Below are positions 6,830-8,121 of a stretch of 8,121 nt of DNA, piece by piece; position 1 is the stretch's first letter, and every line of letters begins with the position of its first letter. Source of the DNA: Hyphomicrobiales bacterium (GTDB lineage Bacteria; Pseudomonadota; Alphaproteobacteria; Rhizobiales; Aestuariivirgaceae). Under the pieces are notes generated by a model. That model searched no databases. It had not been told where the DNA came from and saw nothing but the letters and a program-made list of their open reading frames with translations. The DNA lies in NCBI GenBank assembly GCA_023266715.1, contig JAHFPK010000117.1, positions 1 through 8,121 of the forward strand, written 5' to 3'. The position numbers were made by a program, and so were the translations under genes.

Positions 6830-7687
6830 ATGAAAACGCTGTTGAGATTGCTTGTGGCCATGGCCACTCTTGTTGTTGTAAGCGGGCCAGCGGTGCCGAT
6901 CAGCGCACCGGTTGGCAAGGTTCTCAGTGCAGCGCAAACCGTGCGCGCCAGTGGAAATTCCGGAGCGCGGCTTCTCACTAAAAACGCCGATATATTCTTC
7001 CTGGACCGCATCAACACCAATGCAACGGGCGTCGGTGAGTTCGAATTCACGGACGGCACCAAGTTGGCCGTCGGCCCCAACGCGAGCCTGGTCGTTGACC
7101 AGTTCATCTTCAAGAACAAATCCACCTACCAGAAACTTGGCCTGTCGGCGGCAAAAGGCACATTCCGCTGGATAAGCGGGCACAGCCCCTCCTCAGCCTA
7201 TCAGATACGGACGCCGTTGGGCACAATGGGCATTCGCGGAACGGCTTTCGATGTAACCATCCGCAATGGACGTGTCTATGTCGCGCTCATCAATGGCAGC
7301 GCCCAGTTCTGCAATGGATCGTCATGCCGGACGCTGAAGCGGTCCTGCGACTATATCGTAGCGGATGGCCGGAAGATCTCTGAACCGGCACGGGTATCGA
7401 CCGCCTCTACAAAACACGAGACAGCAGCCCAGATATTTCCCTATCTCGCCAATCCACAACGGCTCTCATCCAAGTTTCGCGTAGGCGGCGGTAATTGCCT
7501 AGGAAAGGTCGTCACTATTGACACGAGAAATGTGATCCAGCCGGCCGCCGAGGCTGCTGTACCAGACCCAACGCCGCCTGACTCGCCGCCTGAACCAGAG
7601 CATTGTGGCGGTGGCAATTGCGGCAAAGGCAATGGCCATGGAGGAGGCAACGGCACTCACGATGAAGGCGGCGGCAACGGCCCCTAA
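6830..7687 (+). CDS. Secreted FecR-domain protein with Gly/Asn/His-rich tail
   Basis: This is a 285-residue exported protein. Residues 1 to about 26 are a signal peptide (MKTLLRLL, hydrophobic core, likely cut near PISA). The FecR domain spans about 55-160: VGEFEFTDGTKLAVGPNASL (68-87), KGTFRWISG (109-117) and YQIRTPLGTMGIRGTAFDV (124-142) are its hallmark strands. Next come Cys161, Cys166, Cys173 and Cys223, a Pro-rich stretch (245-257), and a tail from about 258 rich in Gly, Asn and His with Cys259 and Cys264. Six cysteines in an exported protein could form disulfides or, with the histidines, bind metal; this is inference. It has no FecR-type transmembrane anti-sigma N terminus and no sigma-factor gene nearby, so iron-citrate signalling is unlikely. 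It lies 133 nt after the CHASE2 cyclase on the same strand and may supply or modulate its periplasmic signal. The start has only a weak GGGGACGG upstream. Confidence 0.85.
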   Translation: MKTLLRLLVAMATLVVVSGPAVPISAPVGKVLSAAQTVRASGNSGARLLTKNADIFFLDRINTNATGVGEFEFTDGTKLAVGPNASLVVDQFIFKNKSTYQKLGLSAAKGTFRWISGHSPSSAYQIRTPLGTMGIRGTAFDVTIRNGRVYVALINGSAQFCNGSSCRTLKRSCDYIVADGRKISEPARVSTASTKHETAAQIFPYLANPQRLSSKFRVGGGNCLGKVVTIDTRNVIQPAAEAAVPDPTPPDSPPEPEHCGGGNCGKGNGHGGGNGTHDEGGGNGP

Positions 7688-8067
7688 GCCATCCCCACAA
7701 CGACTGCGGCGAGCGCTAGATAGGTAAGGTGGTGCAGGAACTGGTCCGTCGAGAGCGCCCACCAGAACTCCCGCATGGCGACAGTCCAGCCGCGGCTCTT
7801 GACGATATTCTCCTTGGTGAAATCAATATGGTAATGAACCACCATGTCGATGGCGGCAAGGGCAAAAACCATCTTCCAGCTGAGCCCAAACCACGCCAAG
7901 GCGGCAAGACTGCCCAGCCCGTGAATGCCGGCATGCAGCAGCCCCAGATGGTTGCCGTAAATCGACTTGCCGTCGACCATCGCTTTGGTTTGCAGCGGGC
8001 CATCGCAGATAAAATGCTTGATTTGGAGCAACAGGATCAGAACCAGAACGGCATTGTTTGTCATCAT
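7684..8067 (-). CDS. DUF3307-domain membrane protein
   Basis: This is a 127-residue hydrophobic protein of unknown function. Hydrophobic segments lie at about 5-20, 45-60, 64-79 and 113-126, so it is probably an integral inner-membrane protein. Polar residues typical of this family sit in or beside the helices: IKHFICDGPLQTK (16-28, His18 and Asp22), NHLGLLHAGIH (39-49), IDMVVHYHID (73-82) and TDQFLHHL (107-114). The repeated His/Asp placement suggests a metal or catalytic site, but none is established. Two adjacent ATGs (8067 and 8064) could serve as start; an upstream in-frame ATG would add an unlikely polar extension. The Shine-Dalgarno sequence is weak (GGTG). Its stop overlaps the stop of the convergent FecR-domain gene by 4 nt. 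A weak TTGATC/TAACCA pair with 17-nt spacing lies upstream on the minus strand. No functional link to its neighbours is visible. Confidence 0.82.
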   Translation of the reverse strand: MMTNNAVLVLILLLQIKHFICDGPLQTKAMVDGKSIYGNHLGLLHAGIHGLGSLAALAWFGLSWKMVFALAAIDMVVHYHIDFTKENIVKSRGWTVAMREFWWALSTDQFLHHLTYLALAAVVVGMA

Positions 8068-8121
8068 GACACCATGGTTAGGCAAACTTGTTGACGAGAT
8101 CAATACATCTGAATGCACTAG

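Noticed and set aside
6647..7183. 178-residue minus-strand open frame across the cyclase end and fecR start
   Set aside because: It overlaps two well-supported plus-strand genes, has no recognisable domain, and is a shadow of GC-rich coding.
7729..8094. 121-residue plus-strand open frame opposite the DUF3307 gene
   Set aside because: The minus-strand product has family motifs and membrane segments. The plus-strand product is polar, repetitive in Gln/Arg/Asp, and matches nothing I recognise.

Overview
The window looks like the chromosome of an alphaproteobacterium, probably of the Rhizobiales/Hyphomicrobiales type. The evidence is moderate-GC dense coding, an Rrf2 regulator next to a sulfate ABC operon, a sigma-54-type promoter before a PII gene, and a CHASE2 adenylate cyclase beside a FecR-domain protein. 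This placement rests on protein character and gene order, not on a search. I see no mobile element, tRNA, rRNA or CRISPR array.

Left part (1-3942): the C-terminal end of an Rrf2-family regulator with clustered cysteines, then a 113-bp gap carrying an inverted repeat that overlaps a likely promoter, then a compact four-gene sulfate/thiosulfate import operon. The operon encodes the periplasmic binding protein Sbp, the permeases CysT and CysW (genes overlapping by 8 nt), and the ATPase CysA. Together they form one ABC importer feeding assimilatory sulfur metabolism. CysA is short and ends just after the nucleotide-binding domain.

Middle (3952-4578): a 112-residue PII signalling protein on the minus strand, convergent with cysA and separated from it by 9 nt. 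Its upstream region holds a near-perfect sigma-54 (-24/-12) promoter and a weaker IHF-like site, which point to nitrogen control. No amtB or glnA lies beside it within the window. The rest of this 288-bp intergenic region is AT-rich and faces a second, divergent gene.

Right part (4579-8067): a membrane adenylate cyclase (CHASE2 sensor, three membrane helices, class III catalytic domain) followed after 133 nt by a secreted FecR-domain protein with a Gly/Asn/His-rich, cysteine-containing tail. These two are probably functional partners in envelope sensing and cAMP signalling. A minus-strand DUF3307 membrane protein closes the window, and its stop codon overlaps the fecR-like stop. The cyclase start is unusual: the start codon lies in a perfect 7-bp inverted repeat and also overlaps the stop of a possible 5-codon leader ORF.

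No clearly new system is evident. The best candidates for follow-up are the cyclase start region, the sigma-54-driven PII without an adjacent amtB, and the cyclase/FecR pair.
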